Positions 6,428 to 6,749 of a stretch of 6,749 nucleotides of DNA are shown here, piece after piece. The position numbers were made by a program, and so were the translations under genes. Every line of letters starts with the position of its first letter. Positions within the stretch are counted from its first letter, which is position 1. Origin of the DNA: Actinomycetota bacterium (GTDB lineage: Bacteria; Actinomycetota; Humimicrobiia; Humimicrobiales; Humimicrobiaceae); assembly GCA_028718045.1 (NCBI GenBank), contig JAQUMQ010000076.1, positions 1 to 6,749 on the forward strand, in the 5' to 3' direction. The notes below the pieces were generated by a model. It was not told where the DNA came from and ran no database searches. It was given only the letters and a program-made list of their open reading frames with translations.

Positions 6428-6595
6428 GGTATTTAAAACAACTGAAAGTTTTTGATTTTCTATCTTTATATATATTAAATAACTGGCTCCCCACCCCTGT
6501 CTAAAACCTTCTTGACCTTTTTGGAGTTTTCTTGAAGCCAAAACTTTTGAGGAGAACTTAGCGAAGAAGGGTTTGCTCTGTTTCTTAACCTCTTA
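6377..6595 (-). ncRNA. Candidate small RNA between promoter and terminator
   Basis: A minus-strand promoter at 6602-6630 and the terminator-like hairpin at 6377-6427 bound a transcript of about 220 nt containing no convincing coding frame. Inside, AAACC(C)TTCTT (plus coordinates 6564-6574) can pair with AAGAAGGTTT (6504-6513), ten base pairs with one bulged C. In addition, GGCUUC (6534-6539) can pair with GGAGCC (6485-6490) using one G-U pair that works only in the minus-strand RNA. These two helices would interleave as a pseudoknot. I recognise no known RNA family. This is an inference from the boundaries and could be an artefact of AT-rich DNA. Confidence 0.22.
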
Positions 6596-6601
6596 TGGCA
6601 T

Positions 6602-6630
6602 ATTGTATCATTTTTAGCAATTTGAGGCAA
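6602..6630 (-). promoter_or_regulatory. Minus-strand promoter with extended -10
   Basis: On the minus strand TTGCCT (-35, 6625-6630) is followed after exactly 17 bases by TACAAT (-10, 6602-6607), itself preceded by TGA (6608-6610), the extended -10 signature. Transcription would begin near 6595 and run towards the hairpin at 6377-6427. Confidence 0.5.
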
Positions 6631-6749
6631 AATTAGACAAATTTGACAGCATAAAAGGATCCGCACCTCATTTATTTAGAAATAATTATTATATTTTAGG
6701 ATTATTTGATTTTAATATCTGGCGCTAATTTGAATTATAAACAAAACAA

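Larger units (their letters stand above)
6332..6749. other. Non-coding flank to the right of lysS
   Basis: Apart from the terminator, the candidate small RNA and its promoter, I see no gene in this stretch. Minus-strand open frames here overlap one another, begin without a ribosome site and show no family resemblance. A spaced repeat of AATTTGA lies near 6620-6646. Positions 6650-6749 are AT-rich and hold nothing I recognise. Confidence 0.55.

Noticed and set aside
6338..6541. Minus-strand frame with a zinc-ribbon-like FKCKDCGEVFK end
   Set aside because: The CKDCG-containing part is encoded by the terminator-like hairpin at 6377-6427. There is only one C-x-x-C pair, the start is TTG without a ribosome site, and the rest shows no family resemblance.
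6643..6648. Perfect TTGACA -35 box on the plus strand
   Set aside because: No -10 hexamer at 16-18 bases; the nearest TTTATT is 22 bases away.
6475..6666. Minus-strand frame of 63 residues
   Set aside because: Overlaps the 6338-6541 frame and spans the predicted promoter at 6602-6630. Composition is unlike a folded protein, with no ribosome site or recognised family.
1..6749. tRNA, rRNA, CRISPR, insertion sequence or att site
   Set aside because: Looked for T-loop GTTC-type motifs, regularly spaced repeats, terminal inverted repeats and transposase motifs on both strands; none was convincing.

Overview
The window is an AT-rich bacterial segment with two divergent transcription units around one intergenic region at about 4683-4815. 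On the plus strand is a complete class II lysyl-tRNA synthetase gene (lysS). Its compact form and an N-terminus ending in NINPYPS recall candidate-phyla (Patescibacteria/CPR) versions. That placement is an impression from family memory and is not shown by the sequence. No rRNA, tRNA, CRISPR array, transposase or integrase is visible.

On the minus strand is a tight four-gene operon, in transcription order: a large ATP-grasp ligase with an unassigned C-terminal region (3300-4682), a DUF4213/DUF364-type protein of unproven function (2506-3303), a small RimK/GshB-like ATP-grasp ligase (1631-2485), and a divergent PLP-dependent decarboxylase of the diaminopimelate decarboxylase fold (355-1647). 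The junctions are a 4-base ATGA overlap, a 20-base gap and a 17-base overlap. The operon has a good sigma70-type promoter whose predicted start lies only 1-3 bases before the first ATG, so its first mRNA may be leaderless.

Two carboxylate-amine ligases and an amino-acid decarboxylase point to a small peptide-like or amine metabolite. The DUF364 protein, whose family has been proposed to bind heavy metals, makes a metallophore or metal-handling compound one testable reading. The exact product cannot be read from the sequence. The decarboxylase gene is clearly richer in G+C than its three partners, which suggests the operon was assembled from different sources.

The flanks hold no convincing protein gene. 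Positions 1-354 contain a perfect extended -10 element on the minus strand, pointing out of the window. Positions 6332-6749 contain a strong bidirectional terminator-like hairpin downstream of lysS and, 175 bases further on, a well-formed minus-strand promoter directed at it. Together these outline a possible small RNA of about 220 nt.
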